From Gerris lacustris (taxonomy: Eukaryota; Arthropoda; Insecta; Hemiptera; Gerridae): DNA of 64,000 nt. The stretch is from contig OX578277.1 in the NCBI GenBank assembly GCA_951217055.1, positions 105,098,119-105,162,118 on the forward strand, written 5' to 3'. The notes beneath the pieces are model-generated. The model saw only the letters and a program-made list of their open reading frames with translations, was not told the DNA's origin and searched no databases. The position numbers were made by a program, and so were the translations under genes. Positions 32,346 to 43,745 of the stretch are shown piece by piece; positions within the stretch are counted from its first letter, which is position 1, and the number at the start of each line of letters is the position of its first letter.

Positions 32346-33457
32346 TAATCTTAAAATTACTAACTTTAATTAAAAACCCTTGAAATAATAAAAGTTTATT
32401 TTTATAAATATAAATTAAAACATAAAAATAAGAACAAAAGTGAACCATGAAATATATTATTATAATTAAAATATTATAATTAAATTAAAATTATGTGCTC
32501 ATCTTTTTATAATAGCTTTGGCTTTTATATTAATAAAACTAAATAAATAATTCTATTAAGTATAATATATATATTTTTTTTTTAATAAGGTAAAAAAAAA
32601 GTTGAATTAATTAATTTTTTTAAAAGAGATACATGATGATAATAGGGGGAAAAAAACAAGAACATTAATCTTTGCTTTATTTAATATTTAGGTACTTAAG
32701 TCTTAAGTGGTATTAATTGGAAAAAAATTCAATATATCTTTATTTTCTTTTTTTCTTTTTACTACTTGATAAAATATATGAAATATACAATATTATGTAA
32801 AAAGCAATGAAAGGATTTGTATTTCCTTTTTTTAAATAATTTTATTATGAAAGAAATTAAAATGATTTAAATAATAAAATAATCAGGTTATATAATTACA
32901 TGAAATTTGTCTACTTTTAATAGAATTATATAATAATTATAAATTTCTGCTCCAACTGTAAAATTAAATAACTCTAGTTGTATTATAAAAAGCAGAATAA
33001 TTACGTTAATCACATTAATAAAAATTAAATTAAGTAAGCCCCCCCCCCCTTGTTAAACAATTAAAATTATTGTAACGAGTCAACGTTTGTAACAGTGAAT
33101 CGATTTCATTGTTAGAATCAATCCTTATCTCCTCATCTTCGGTTATTGTATGCTACTTATCTCAATGTGTGGTAGCGATTTTGATGAAAGAAGTGTATTT
33201 TAATAACCAAACAACGTGTTCACAAAAAATTTATTGTACATTAAACAATATTACCTGTTTCACCTGCTCTAATGCAGCCTTATTCTGATAATAAATTCTG
33301 ATAAGATAATCTGATGGTTACGGAAGGACTATATAAGTGAGCTTTGAATATAAGCTATAAGACGGTACGCCGTGAATGCTAATATCACGAATTTTAGGTC
33401 ATTAACTGATTTGGGGGAGGGGGTACCTGTATGTGGCAAAGTTAAGTCCATACATTA
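32346..33457. other. Unassigned AT-rich sequence
   Basis: Over 1 kb of very AT-rich DNA without frames, and a C9 run at 33040. No repeat family recognised. Confidence 0.4.
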
Positions 33458-33994
33458 GCTGACCATACACGGACGCGCTTCATTCCGAAATTGCGGCATG
33501 CACAAACGACAGAGGAAAGGAGGAAAGGAAAGAACGGGAAAGGAAAATGTGGAGTAAATTTAATCCAAAAGATTTTCCCTTCGTAAATCGTGTCATGGGG
33601 ATACGTGAGAGGATATGGGAGAGGATACGGGAGAGGAAAGAGTGGCTAGGGAAAATGGGGTCGGATTTTTCGACGAAGGGATTTCCCAAGTGATTTCGCG
33701 GCGCATTATCATTTGAAAGGAAAAAAACGTTGGAGTATGGGAGAAAACCTTTATTTATGTGTCATTTGGCCTCGCGCGTGGTTCGCCCACGTGGCATAGA
33801 GCGAATCCCTTCCAGTTTTCCTCTCATGTGTTAACGCCGACTAACGCAGAAGGATATTTTTCGCGAATCGTTCGTCAAATCATTTCCCGTATTTTCAAGG
33901 CGTGTGCTACAGTCCACTAACACACGAGCTTTTAGAAATGATTGGGAAAGGCGCCGCGATTTTCGAAATAAAAGACCGTCCGTGTATGGCCAGC
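33458..33994. mobile_element. MITE with CCATACACGG ends
   Basis: The left GCTGACCATACACGGACG and right, read inward, GCTGGCCATACACGGACG are inverted. CATTA flanks both sides (33453-33457 and 33995-33999). GC-richer than the surroundings, with GGGAGAGGATA-type direct repeats at 33596-33640. The TIR core CCATACACGG is shared with the element at 42835. A minus frame at 33480-33689 is not credible. Confidence 0.75.
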
Positions 33995-35031
33995 CATTAA
34001 CTTCGAGTCTGGGGCCTGAATTTACTTGGTTACCTACCCATACATAGCTGGGTCACTAAATAAATTAATACCACAATAATATCAACAGTTACCGGACTGA
34101 GATCGAATGAATGTTTAGTTTAAGATGGTAAGAACAAAATTAGAATGTCCTTTCTTCCAAGAATTCATGTCACATTGGTTAGCCAAATGACCACAGATAC
34201 GGGTGGAATCCCATCCGAGTGACCAAGACAGAGGTGGTCTGTGTGGTTTTGGGACTAGACATACCCACAAAGCATTAACTTACTAGCCCTTTGTAAATTC
34301 CTTTATTTTAGTCTGTATCTACCCAGATTAAGTGAATTCTATAGCTATTTGTAGTATATCTATGCCATTATACTATTTCACTCGCTGAACTGGATTAAAT
34401 GTTACCCAAGCATCGCGCATAGGTTATAATAAATTAATTGTGAATTATAACATTTTTAATTTTTCATATAAAGAGAAAGAATTATGATGGTGCGATAGTT
34501 TGATTTTGAAGGATTTGCACGTTTTGGAGGTCCCATGACTCCAAGAAAGTGGTTTTTAAACAAATGTCGTTCGTCCATCTATCGTCTGGGTAGACTCGTG
34601 GAACCTAAACTAATTTAGTTGAAATTTGTAATTATTTGTTAAGAAAAATCATACCCCAAGATGATATCGAGAAATGAATTTTAGCTCCAAATTTGGGGGC
34701 GCTACCCCACAAAAACTTTGAAAAATCGTGAAAAAAAAAAAAATATATAATTTGAGCAAGGTAAAAAATTATAATTTGATCTTCACTAATTACTTTTCGG
34801 TGAGAATGTTCATGAAATTGGTTTCACTCGTAATATTATTTTCTAGTTTTTCATTAATTAAAATTTAATTTTGGCAAAAAAAATGGCTAAAATTTGTAAA
34901 GGATGCGATACCACCCAGCTTTGTGGTTTATGATTTGTGAGTTACCTTTTGGGCAGCGGGTTAATTACTCACAAAGAACGCTTGTCTGAGTAAATCTCAT
35001 AAGACCTACAAGAGATTCTTTTATTTTGATA
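33995..35031. other. Unassigned sequence
   Basis: No gene or family recognised. GGTGGAATCCCATCCGAGTG at 34202 is mildly self-complementary. Confidence 0.4.
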
Positions 35032-35705
35032 CTAATCTCTCTCGCTCCTCGCGAGGCTCATGCTAGGTATTAAAGGCTATGTTTCTTGCATTATCATATA
35101 GCTCTAGCAATAAATGAAATTCCTAAATAGTTTTGTTTTCAAAGCCTTCTAGAAATATAATCAGGACTATAATATAAATTATTCATTTCATTAGTAAGAA
35201 TGTAATACTCTCCAAATCGTAGTTTGGAGTCTGTTTATACATTTACATAAAAATAGCCAATCGAAACTAAGTAATATAGTAATAAATAGCAATGCTAAGA
35301 AATGATAAAATAAAAAAACCAATCAAAATAATAAACGGAGTCACCAAGTCAAAACGATCTAGACTGGGAAGTCATAGAACAATCATCAACTCATAAATGA
35401 CCAGTCTCTTCTCAAAACCGCAGTTGCACCAGTTAATATTTAATAACTCTGGTGCTAGGACAAATTGATTAAATAATAAATACTCGATCTAAAGATCATT
35501 TGAGTGTGGTTTAAGCAACCCAATCAGAAATAAAATCGGTCAACAATTGCGGACGCTATTTGAGCTCCAAGTCAAAAACTTTTTTAAAAATTATCAAATT
35601 TAGCTCTATTTAATGGTAGAACCAATGGAGCTGAACAAAAAGTTAGAGGACCAAAGTTGTACATCTTTTAAAATTAGTTGCCACTAGTGCAACCTGCTTT
35701 TCGTT
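35032..35705 (-). mobile_element. Helitron H3, 3' part only
   Basis: The minus strand ends GCATGAGCCTCGCGAGG...GATTAG before T at 35031, a mutated form of the H1/H2 terminus. It matches H1 and H2 across CTCCAAATCGTAGTTTGGAG and fades near 35705. It lacks the MITE found in H1, so it serves as the empty-site reference. Confidence 0.75.
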
Positions 35706-36888
35706 ACGACTTAACGATAAAAAATATTTTTAATTTTCTTTTCTTACAAATAAAATTTGTATAAAAGTTTTGTCATATAATTTGAAGGCATAAAAATTAA
35801 AATTACATTTTTGTCTATAGGAAATTTTGTCAGCTTTACAACGGTGCCAAACATTTTATTCTAGCTTTTATACTTTTGGTGCAATAAGCGTTTTTATGAG
35901 CAAAGGTGTGTAATCTTAAAAAATCATGAAATTTGATTTTGTGGGAGAACGGTTAAGATTTGACCCATGGCTTATATAGTGTTTTTTGTAGCCCTTGAGG
36001 CGTAGAACAACCTACTTCATTTTTTCACATAAATCGCCAGTCACCCTGTATATTTATTTATAAAGGTAATAACAAAAACAAATAATAACGAAATAATTAC
36101 ATAATTTTACAGATAAACAACATGTTACAAAATATAAATAATGAAAAAAAAAAAAATTAAATCTACTTTTTAGTTCTTTTTAATATATTTAGTATTTTGT
36201 TAGTATAATTTGTGCTTTTTTAACCTAAAATTAATATTTACATACATTTTGTAAAAGAAATTTTTAAAAAAGTTACTGAGAAAAAAGCCATTTGGCGTTG
36301 CCAAACGGCAACAGTCCAAATTTGGGGTAAAGCATTTTTTTAATTTTATTTAAACATTTTTTACATATTCCTCAAAATAATAATTCGGGCAGTTAAGGGT
36401 TTTACAGTCATATTGAAAGGAAATAACTTATTAGAAGTCAGAAGTGCGTATTGCAAAGCAAATATTCTGAAAGACCTAACTTTATAATGAACCGTGTTCG
36501 TAAACCTTCAGATGTATTAGCGGTTGAAACCTCTTCGAACGAGCCTAAATCACGTTTAGTTTAGTTGGTAACCATAATATTAACTTTTGAAACGAAATTC
36601 TAAAATAATTTCATAAGTTGAAAATATTGTTTAATTCACCGTGCTAAGTAATTTCGAACAATTACAACTAATCAGAAACTTTTAAAGATAATAATTTATT
36701 AAAGTTTGTAAACGAGTGAAATCGCAACAGAAAACAAACCAGTTGAAGATTAAAACCTTTCCAGTTGACCGCTTGCATCAACTTTTATCCGCTTGAAACA
36801 ATTATTTCAACAAAACACAAACTAAAAAAAAATTGTCGGTTGGCCGGTCCTATGAGCTTTCGATAAATCTAGTTTATATATTTTATCT
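35706..36888. other. Unassigned AT-rich sequence
   Basis: No frames over 60 codons and no recognised family. CGCCAGTCACCCTGTATATT at 36038 resembles a mariner-type TIR scrap (CACCCTGTA) but has no partner. Confidence 0.4.
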
Positions 36889-37550
36889 CCAGTAGGGGAA
36901 AAAAGTAATGATTTTGAATTAGTTTAGAGGGACTAAAACGGGTCTTTTCATCCCTGAACTCAAAAAGTAGGGAGAAAAAGTAAAAGTAGGGCGAAAAAGT
37001 AAAGTAGGGCAAAAAAGTAAAGATTGCAACTTAATTATTTTATAAATAGTAGCAAATGAATGGCTAATGTAATGAAGTTGTTGAAATCAGGTTGGCGACA
37101 CTGCTTTTTCGACCATGTTTATCTTTGTTTATAACCTGCATCTAAATAACCTTCTATTTGAGTTTAATTCCAATTCTAATTTGTTTTTAATATTGAATCT
37201 CTTATATCTGCTATTAAAAGTTCTAATAATTATTGCTATTTATTAAAATAATAAATAAAAACTGTGCTATGGACGAAAATGTGTATTTTCTTCCTACTGG
37301 AGATAAAATATTGTATGTACCTCGTGAGTAAAGTGCCATTATTCCCCTCGCGATAATTATCTCCCTCGGCTGCGCCTCGGGAGCTAATTATGGTTATTCT
37401 ATTGCTATTATGGTTATTAAAGAGTCTAAGTCCCTCGGCTTCGCCTCGGGATTTAGGGACCATGGTTCCTTCGGCTTCGCCTCAAGAACCATCTTTTTTC
37501 GCTTAGGTAATGGTTCCCTACTACTTACTCCCTAGGTGCATAAATAACTA
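36889..37550. repeat. Repeat R5, copy 2
   Basis: Differs from copy 1 by scattered substitutions. One of the serial CCCTCGG...CCGAGGG-like blocks is replaced by a GTTATT repeat near 37395. Same outer edges and the same A/T context. Confidence 0.78.
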
Positions 37551-37799
37551 TTAATCACTTGTAGCATTGTCTTTAAGCAGAATATAGTAGTCTCTCCGAG
37601 TTTGGTCCTTAGGGGCATTACGAGATAATCGGCTCACGGTTAACTTTATTACTAGGTGTGCAATGCAGTTGTCTGCTTGCAATATTGAGCTGAGCGTGCA
37701 TTTTAATCTTAACCAATAAACATTTGTATTTATAAACAGCTGAAATCAGATCAAAAATAGTAAATTTCTATTTGTAATTAAAAAGCTTTTTTTCCTGTT
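37551..37799. other. Unassigned linker
   Basis: Nothing recognised. Confidence 0.4.
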
Positions 37800-38295
37800 A
37801 TTCTATTTTACTCCCTCTTAATTGAAAATATGACAAAAGTGAACATAACAACAATAACTGTACTCGTAAAGAGCTTTAAAACGACAAGCATCATGAAGGG
37901 CATATATACTATTTTAACTTTTGTACCCCGTACCCCGTAGCCCTGTGTACGAATTTTGACCATTTCAGATTTATACCTTCTTGTGGTTGGTGTCTATGAC
38001 CGTGCCGAATTTCGTGCGAATCGGTTCAGCCGTTGAGGAGGAAACTTTTGTAACCCGTACCCTGTGCCCCTGTGTACCAATTTGGACCATTTTAGATTTA
38101 TACTTTCCTTTGGTTGGTCACTATGATCGTGCCGAATTTCGTGCGAATCGGTTCAGCCGTTCAGGAGGAAACTTTTGTACCCCGTACCCATGTGTACCAA
38201 TTTGGACCATTTCAGATTCATACCTTCCTGTGGTTAGTCACTATGACCGTGCCAAAATTTGTGCAGATCGGTTCAGCCGTTCAGGAGGAGTATGC
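37800..38295 (+). repeat. R2 copy 2 extending into a triplicated 122-128 bp block
   Basis: After R2 sequence (TGAAAATATGACAAAAGTG to about 37940), a block with GACCGTGCCGAATTTCGTGC and CGGTTCAGCCGTT occurs three times (starts about 37992, 38117, 38238). The 169-codon frame over this region (37981-38490) is the translation of the tandem units. Confidence 0.8.
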
Positions 38296-38317
38296 GTCAG
38301 AAAAAATAAAAAGTGTA

Positions 38318-38680
38318 GTATAAGAGCTTCGCTTCGCTCAGCTCAATTAATAGTTTTTAGGGTCCGTAGGCAAAACCAAGAACCCTTATTATTTTCCTGC
38401 GTGTGTCGGTCTATCTGTCAGTCCGTCTGTCGCCTGCTCTCATGGCTGCACCTCTCGTCTGATCACTTTGAAATTTGGCATAATGTATAGTATAGCTACC
38501 CAAACATTTTAAAAATATAACGACTTACAAAAAATTATTTAAACAAAGATAGACTGCCAATTAGTGTGGCACATAGCTTCCTCGCATTCTATCATGTACT
38601 TTATTGTTATATTATCATTAAAATTATTGTTATATTACTTTATTGTTATATTGTTTATTGTGTAAAAACTATTAATAATT
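38318..38680. repeat. Fragment R11 with TTTTTAGGGTCCGTAGG start
   Basis: AGAGCTTCGCTTCGCTCAGCT caps the preceding repeat. From 38353 TTTTTAGGGTCCGTAGGCA, AACCCTTATTATTTTCCTGC and (GTCT)n follow, in the style of R6 and R8 ends. The rest is AT-rich. Confidence 0.5.
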
Positions 38681-38950
38681 TTAGCGATCTTTAACACTTC
38701 ATAGCGGTGTCGCTATTGGTTTCACTAAAAAATTTATTTGTTAAAAATGTTTATCTCATTGAATAGATGAAGTTAGATTTCCCGACCTAAAATTCCAATA
38801 TTAAATTTGAAGTTCACGTTTACACGTTCGTTTCTCGTGAACGCTTGGACGGATAACGTTGTCCAACGAACTCGTCCTGGGCATTGGTAAAATGAACATG
38901 TCTACCAAATTTCATCAAAATTTGTCGACATTTACTCAAGTTAAAAATTA
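38681..38950 (+). repeat. R1 copy C, internal part only
   Basis: Matches R1 from the TAGCGATCTTTAACACTTCA block through GTCCAACGAACTCGTCCTGG to ACTCAAGTTA. Both caps are missing. Confidence 0.75.
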
Positions 38951-38994
38951 TATATTTTTGTTATCGACGTACTCTTTCATAAGATACCCCTGTA

Positions 38995-39165
38995 TAATAA
39001 GTTATTTTACCCTATTTTGCTTCCGAGCTTACCGAAGGTAACGGAAGCATTGTGTTCAATTTTGAGAACGAAAAACTTTTATGTCTCCGCCTTTAAAAAT
39101 TCCAAAACAGAAATCCGTGTCAGACATCAGGAAACATTTTTGGTCTCGTGTCTGTGTGTCCGCGA
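38995..39165 (-). repeat. R3 tail fragment, reverse
   Basis: CCGAGCTTACCGAAGG through GAAACATTTTTGGTCTCGTG to TCTGTGTGTCC is the R3 end on the minus strand. Confidence 0.72.
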
Positions 39166-39890
39166 ATTATGAAACGTCTGACGATGGTAATAAGCTTTGA
39201 TAGGGCGAGAGTATACACGAATATGAAGACGCTTATGTAAAGTGCAAAATATCTGAAAAATTCCTGAACATTCTTCGACCAAAAGTAAAGATAACATTTT
39301 TGGGAAATTTCGATGTACTAATATGTTAATAGTCCGGTTCACTGGAAGAAAATACTTGATCAGAAGTTTTATTATGTGTTTTGAGAATATCAGACCCATA
39401 GGATAGTTCAAAGTTGGCTTTTTAACATTTTAAAATTCACCATGAATAGGTATACTACTTAAACAATACTGTGTTGTCTACGGACACTCGCTACACACAC
39501 TGAGCTGTTTATTTAACAATAAATAGAAGTTACATTGTTGACTGTTCTAACCAGTGAAGTTTATTTAATACGTTCAAGTGTTATTTCAATTAGGAATTAA
39601 CGGACGAGGATTAATTTTAAATATTTCTCCCAAGTCAGTGAAATCACATTTTTAACGTGTTTTTCTATTAGTTTAACATATTTCGCATAAACTTATTGTC
39701 ATTGAAAAATTAAAAGGTTAGTTCCGACAGTTAAGTTGATAAAATTTAACAATTTTTTAATTGGTATAACTTTTAATAAAGAAAAAAGATACATATTTTA
39801 GTGTAACTATCAGAGGATAACTAGCGTCAGTAATCGATCATATATGTAAACAATCTATGTAATAACAGTGGCGACCTAGTGAACGTTTAC
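39166..39890. other. Unassigned sequence
   Basis: A 94-codon minus frame (39127-39411) overlaps the R3 fragment and has no recognisable domain. Nothing else seen. Confidence 0.4.
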
Positions 39891-39970
39891 ATCCTTGGCG
39901 CAAGTAGTTAGAGCAACCCACGCATAGCTATAGAATATAGCAATCAATCTGCTTGGAGTTCAATTCCAAT
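39891..39970 (+). repeat. tRNA-derived sequence (SINE head or tRNA pseudogene)
   Basis: TTGGCGCAAGTAGTTAGAGC resembles a tRNA A-box region and GGAGTTCAATTCC, 40 bases later, a B box. Arms do not pair well enough for a working tRNA. Confidence 0.5.
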
Positions 39971-40149
39971 TAAGTAGACAATCGTTTACATAAATTAATT
40001 ATTAATTACATTGCTATTTTTATTATATTATTTTAATAGCTTTTCTTCTTCTTTTTTAAATTTTAAAATTAATTGTAAAATAAAAATCAATTGTAATGAC
40101 CTAATGAGCTGTTGAACGGGACTAAAACTGCAACCAAAAAATAGCAAAA
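39971..40149. other. AT-rich linker
   Basis: No feature recognised; may be the tail of the tRNA-derived repeat. Confidence 0.35.
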
Positions 40150-40400
40150 AAAGGGATGAGTTCGTAGGCCACAATTTTCGGAGATCATTTGTGGGTCAAA
40201 TTTTGACAATTTAGGGTCAAATATAGCATAAAAACGTGTTTTTTCCATTTTACCCCCCTCTTATATGAAAATATGATAAAAGTGTACATAACAACAATTA
40301 CTGTACTCTTAAAGAGCTTTCCAACGACATGCATCTTGAAGGGTATATACTATTTTGACTTTTGTACCCCGTACCCGTGTGTACCTTTTTATTTTTTTTA
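40150..40400 (+). repeat. R2 copy 3
   Basis: Same order of words as 3680-3935, ending ACTTTTGTACCCCGTACCCG and TGTGTACC. Confidence 0.75.
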
Positions 40401-40824
40401 AACTATCCAAATTCAAAACCAAAATTTTCCTATATTATCATAAGCCAATAATACGCAGATTTCTTTGAAAATTCGCTCATTAAGTCATGGTGCCTGACTG
40501 GACTTTTTATATGTTAATCTCTTATAGTTATTGTTCTCTGTATTTTCACGTTAATTTAAATTCATTAATCCTTTTAAGTTTTAAAAATATAAGAAAGCCG
40601 ATGTGAACAGTAACAAAGTTGACACACTTGAAAAAGGAGGCAGTATGAAATATGAGTGCACTCAGGCTTGAAAACCAAATATTACTTAATATTTGCTTTA
40701 AAATCCTTTATATTGGTTTCGGTTTTGTTTGTTTATTTGTTCGAAATCTTTGGAAGGTTAATAAACCCTCTTTCAGGTCATTCAATCGAGTTGAAACTTG
40801 GTATATAGAGTCTGTAACAATACA
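40401..40824. other. Unassigned sequence before the minisatellite
   Basis: Ends with GAGTTGAAACTTGGTATATA then GAGTC, a phrase typical of dispersed arthropod repeats. The frame 40652-41014 runs into the tandem array and is not credible. Confidence 0.4.
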
Positions 40825-41510
40825 AAAATACTCTATTAAATTTTTGGGTCACCCATCCATGCACACAAACTCTGTTATAACGACGTTTCTAGTAAAAACT
40901 TTATTACATTTTTGGGTCACAAATCCATGCACACAAACTCTGATTAACGACGTTTCTAGTAAAAACTCTATTACATTTTTGGGTCACCCATCCATGCACA
41001 CAAACTCTGATTAACGACGTTTCTAGTAAAAACTTAATTACATTTTTGGGTCACCCATCCATGCACACAAACTCTGATTAACGACGTTTCTAGTAAAAAC
41101 TCTATTACATTTTTGGGTCACCCATCCATGCACACAAACTCTGATTAACGACGTTTCTAGTAAAAACTTAATTACATTTTTGGGTCACCCATCCATGCAC
41201 ACAAACTCTGATTAACGACGTTTCTAGTAAAAACTCTATTACATTTTTGGGTCACCCATCCATGCACACAAACTCTGATTAACGACGTTTCTAGTAAAAA
41301 CTTTATTACATTTTTGGGTCACCCATCCATGCAACAAACTCTGATTAACGACGTTTCTAGTAAAAACTCTATTACATTTTTGGGTCACCCATCCATGCAC
41401 ACAAACTCTGATTAACGACGTTTCTAGTAAAAACTCTATTACAATTTTGGGTCACCCATCCACGCACACAAACTCTGATTAACGGCGTTTCTAGTAAAAA
41501 CTTTATTAAC
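40825..41510. repeat. 67-bp minisatellite, about ten units
   Basis: Unit starts at 40894, 40961, 41028, 41095, 41162, 41229 and 41296 are exactly 67 apart. Each unit holds TTTTTGGGTCACCCATCCAT, GCACACAAACTCTGATTAAC and GACGTTTCTAGT. Units 3-7 alternate AAACTCTATT and AAACTTAATT, a 134-bp higher-order period. First and last units are divergent or cut. Confidence 0.95.
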
Positions 41511-41569
41511 AGTAATAATTGTTAATGAAAATTCCCAAAGCGCGATTTTATAAACAAAAAATCACAGGA

Positions 41570-42436
41570 AAGTACTTGCGTCCAAGTACTTTTTAAGGTT
41601 TTGTAGAAGAATAAGCATGCCCGTTATCTAATTATGATTTTATTCTTCGATCTCAAGGGTCTGGGTTCGATCCCCCGGGGGGTCACAATGTTTTTCATCG
41701 GTAATAACGACTAGAAAAATTCATTTTTTCAGACCATTTCCATCGCTTCACCATAAGGTATAACCATGAATTATTTCGAAATTTTAGGACCACCCGTTAT
41801 ATAGTGGTTGGGAAGGGGGGAAATTTTTGGGGGTATATTTTGACTTATAAAATTTATAAAGAATAAAAAATTTAAAAAAGCAATTTGAATCCTACTCTTC
41901 ACCAGCTTTCATATTATGATACCCAACTCAAAATTTCAAAAAAATAAAATTTTCGCGCCCAAAATTGGAAATTTTTTAAAATTTGGGATGAACTCCCGGA
42001 ATTTTCATCGCCCCACAATAAGGCATTAGCATGAATTATTTCGAAATTTTAGGACCAGCCAAAGTATAGTGGTTGGGGGGGGGGGGGATTTCTTTTGGGT
42101 ATATTTTGATTTTTTTACCCAATAAGGAATGCAAAATTTACAAAAGCTTATATATATTTGCGTCCTACTCTTTAGCAGCTTTCATTTGATACCCCACTCG
42201 AAAATTAAAAAAAATATAAATTTTTGAGTTTACAGCATTTTTGCGAATTGCGCATGCGCATATTTAATTTTGAACTTCTGTATATTTTTCCTGTGGTTGG
42301 GTCAAAAAGTTGCACCAGTATTTCAAATTTCAGCTCTTTAGCTTAAACGGTTCGGGCCCTATGAACCAAAGAGCGACGGACAGACGGACACATCACCCTC
42401 GGCATAAGGGTTTTGAGAAGAATCTACAAAACCCTA
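41570..42436 (+). repeat. Repeat R8, copy 2, with tRNA-like B box
   Basis: GGTTCGATCCC (41664-41674) sits in a CCGGGG-type arm. Later come two tandem-like versions of the AATTATTTCGAAATTTTAGG block and the end block CATCACCCTCGGCATAAGGG with ACAAAACCCTAAAAA. The opening TTTTTAAGGTTTTGTAGA and closing TCTACAAAACCCTAAAAA are inverted. Confidence 0.7.
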
Positions 42437-42804
42437 AAAACTATCTGATGACTCGACAGATCCAAAATGAATATAGATATAAAGCATTTTCTAATAAAAA
42501 CTTTGTTTCTATAGGCTAGTATTAAATATAAAACCTTTATAAATCCTTATTTTTCTTAAAGTGAATAAATTTAAATATTTTATTTAGAACCAACCCCTGG
42601 CAATATTTGGTCAGAGAGATGAAATGGAAAAATATAATCTCCGTTTGAAATAATATCTTATTCATATAGTATTTTATTAAAACTTTTTTTCAGTTGTGCA
42701 TTGTCATTTGTTTCCAGTAAATACGAGTAGAATATTGAAATAAGGGCAAAATAGTCCGTCAATGAGTGGGGCACATAATCTCCTTATGTCCTGTCACGTA
42801 TATT
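42437..42804. other. Unassigned sequence
   Basis: No gene or family recognised. Confidence 0.4.
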
Positions 42805-42834
42805 TTAACGATTTTATGCTTTTACAATCTATTA

Positions 42835-43294
42835 AGGCCTCCATACACGGTCAAAATGTTTGCGCAAACATCATGTTTGTCAAACATTAATAACATAACA
42901 TTTTTGAACATGTCATTTTTTGCATGTCATTTTTTGAATATTAATATAATGGTCAAAATGTTTGCGCAAACATCATGTTTGTCAAACATTAATATAATGG
43001 TCAAAATGATGCGCAAACATCATGCTTGTCAAACATTAATATAATGGTCAAAATGATGCGCAAACATCATGCTTGTCAAACATTAATATAATGGTCAAAA
43101 TGTTTGCGCAAACATCATGTTTCTCAAACATTAATATAATGGTCAAAATGTTTGCGCAAACATCATGTTTGTCAAACATTTTGACCGTGTATGGGGCTGT
43201 TTGATGTTTGTGCAGACATGATGTTTGACGTGTATGGCCTAAATTTGCTCGACATCAGGTTTGCGCAAAATGTTTGATCGTGTATGGGGGCCTT
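42835..43294. mobile_element. PIF/Harbinger-like MITE inserted in an R3 fragment
   Basis: Left AGGCCTCCATACACGGTCAA and right, inward, AGGCCCCCATACACGATCAA. TTA flanks both sides (42832-42834, 43295-43297), the three-base duplication of PIF/Harbinger. Left flank GATTTTATGCTTTTACAATC is the start of R3. A short relative lies at 47513-47638. The interior holds the 48-bp minisatellite. Confidence 0.8.
42943..43182. repeat. 48-bp minisatellite inside the MITE
   Basis: Five units of TAATATAATGGTCAAAATGT and on, with the perfect 16-bp palindrome ATGTTTGCGCAAACAT in the full-length ones. The unit derives from the MITE's own TIR-proximal sequence. The 92-codon frame across it is an artefact. Confidence 0.9.
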
Positions 43295-43336
43295 TTACTG
43301 TTGAATTTATTCAATCCCAACCCCCTCTCTTTTTTT

Positions 43337-43745
43337 TGCTACCGAGCTTAACGAAGGTATCGAAGTAGCGCACTTCTTTAGATTGTTACTCCCCTTACAA
43401 AAAAACAGTGGGGAGTAACAATCTAAAGAAGGTGTAAGGAATATTCTCCTTTAGACTGTTACTCCCCTTATAAAAACAAAAATGTGATATTCCTTTGTCC
43501 TAAATTGCATTGGACTAAACATCCCTTTGTCTTAATGGTTATTTAGTTAGTCATTTATATTCTAAAAAAAAACCATATGGGATCAATCTAAAGAAGTACC
43601 TACTACGAAAGCTATGTGGTCGTTCTAATGAACGAAAATTTGTTAAGTCTCCGATTTCAAAAACCCCATGATAGACATCTGTTTCAGACACCAGGGAACA
43701 TTTTTGGTTCCGTGTCTGTCTGTCTGTTTGTCACTAAAATATTTA
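43337..43745 (-). repeat. R3 tail, reverse, interrupted
   Basis: ACCGAGCTTAACGAAGGTAT at the left and CAGACACCAGGGAACATTTT with TCTGTCTGTCTG at the right are R3. The middle (about 43370-43600) is an insertion holding the hairpin at 43373 and TGATATTCCTTTGTCC sequence shared with 26131-26215. Confidence 0.65.
43373..43431. other. Perfect 22-bp stem hairpin
   Basis: CTTCTTTAGATTGTTACTCC plus CC (43373-43394) pairs perfectly with 43410-43431 across a 15-base A-rich loop. A third, partly mutated copy of the arm follows at 43451-43475, and CAATCTAAAGAAG again at 43584-43596. Confidence 0.85.

Noticed and set aside
33480..33689. 69-codon minus frame with serine/leucine repeats
   Set aside because: Lies within a MITE and mirrors its GAGAGGATA direct repeats.
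36038..36062. A second mariner end (CACCCTGTATATT)
   Set aside because: No partner TIR or transposase remnant nearby; the match is only about nine bases.
37981..38490. 169-codon plus frame with three similar blocks
   Set aside because: Arises from three tandem non-coding repeat units whose length is not a strict multiple of three across all copies, and the motif is a dispersed repeat.
39891..39970. A functional tRNA gene
   Set aside because: A- and B-box words are present but the acceptor and anticodon arms do not pair and there is no clean 72-base cloverleaf.
40825..41510. Possible CRISPR-like array
   Set aside because: Units are contiguous with no unique spacers, the setting is eukaryotic, and there are no cas genes; it is a minisatellite.
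42766..43044. 92-codon frame
   Set aside because: Runs through the Harbinger-like MITE and its 48-bp array.
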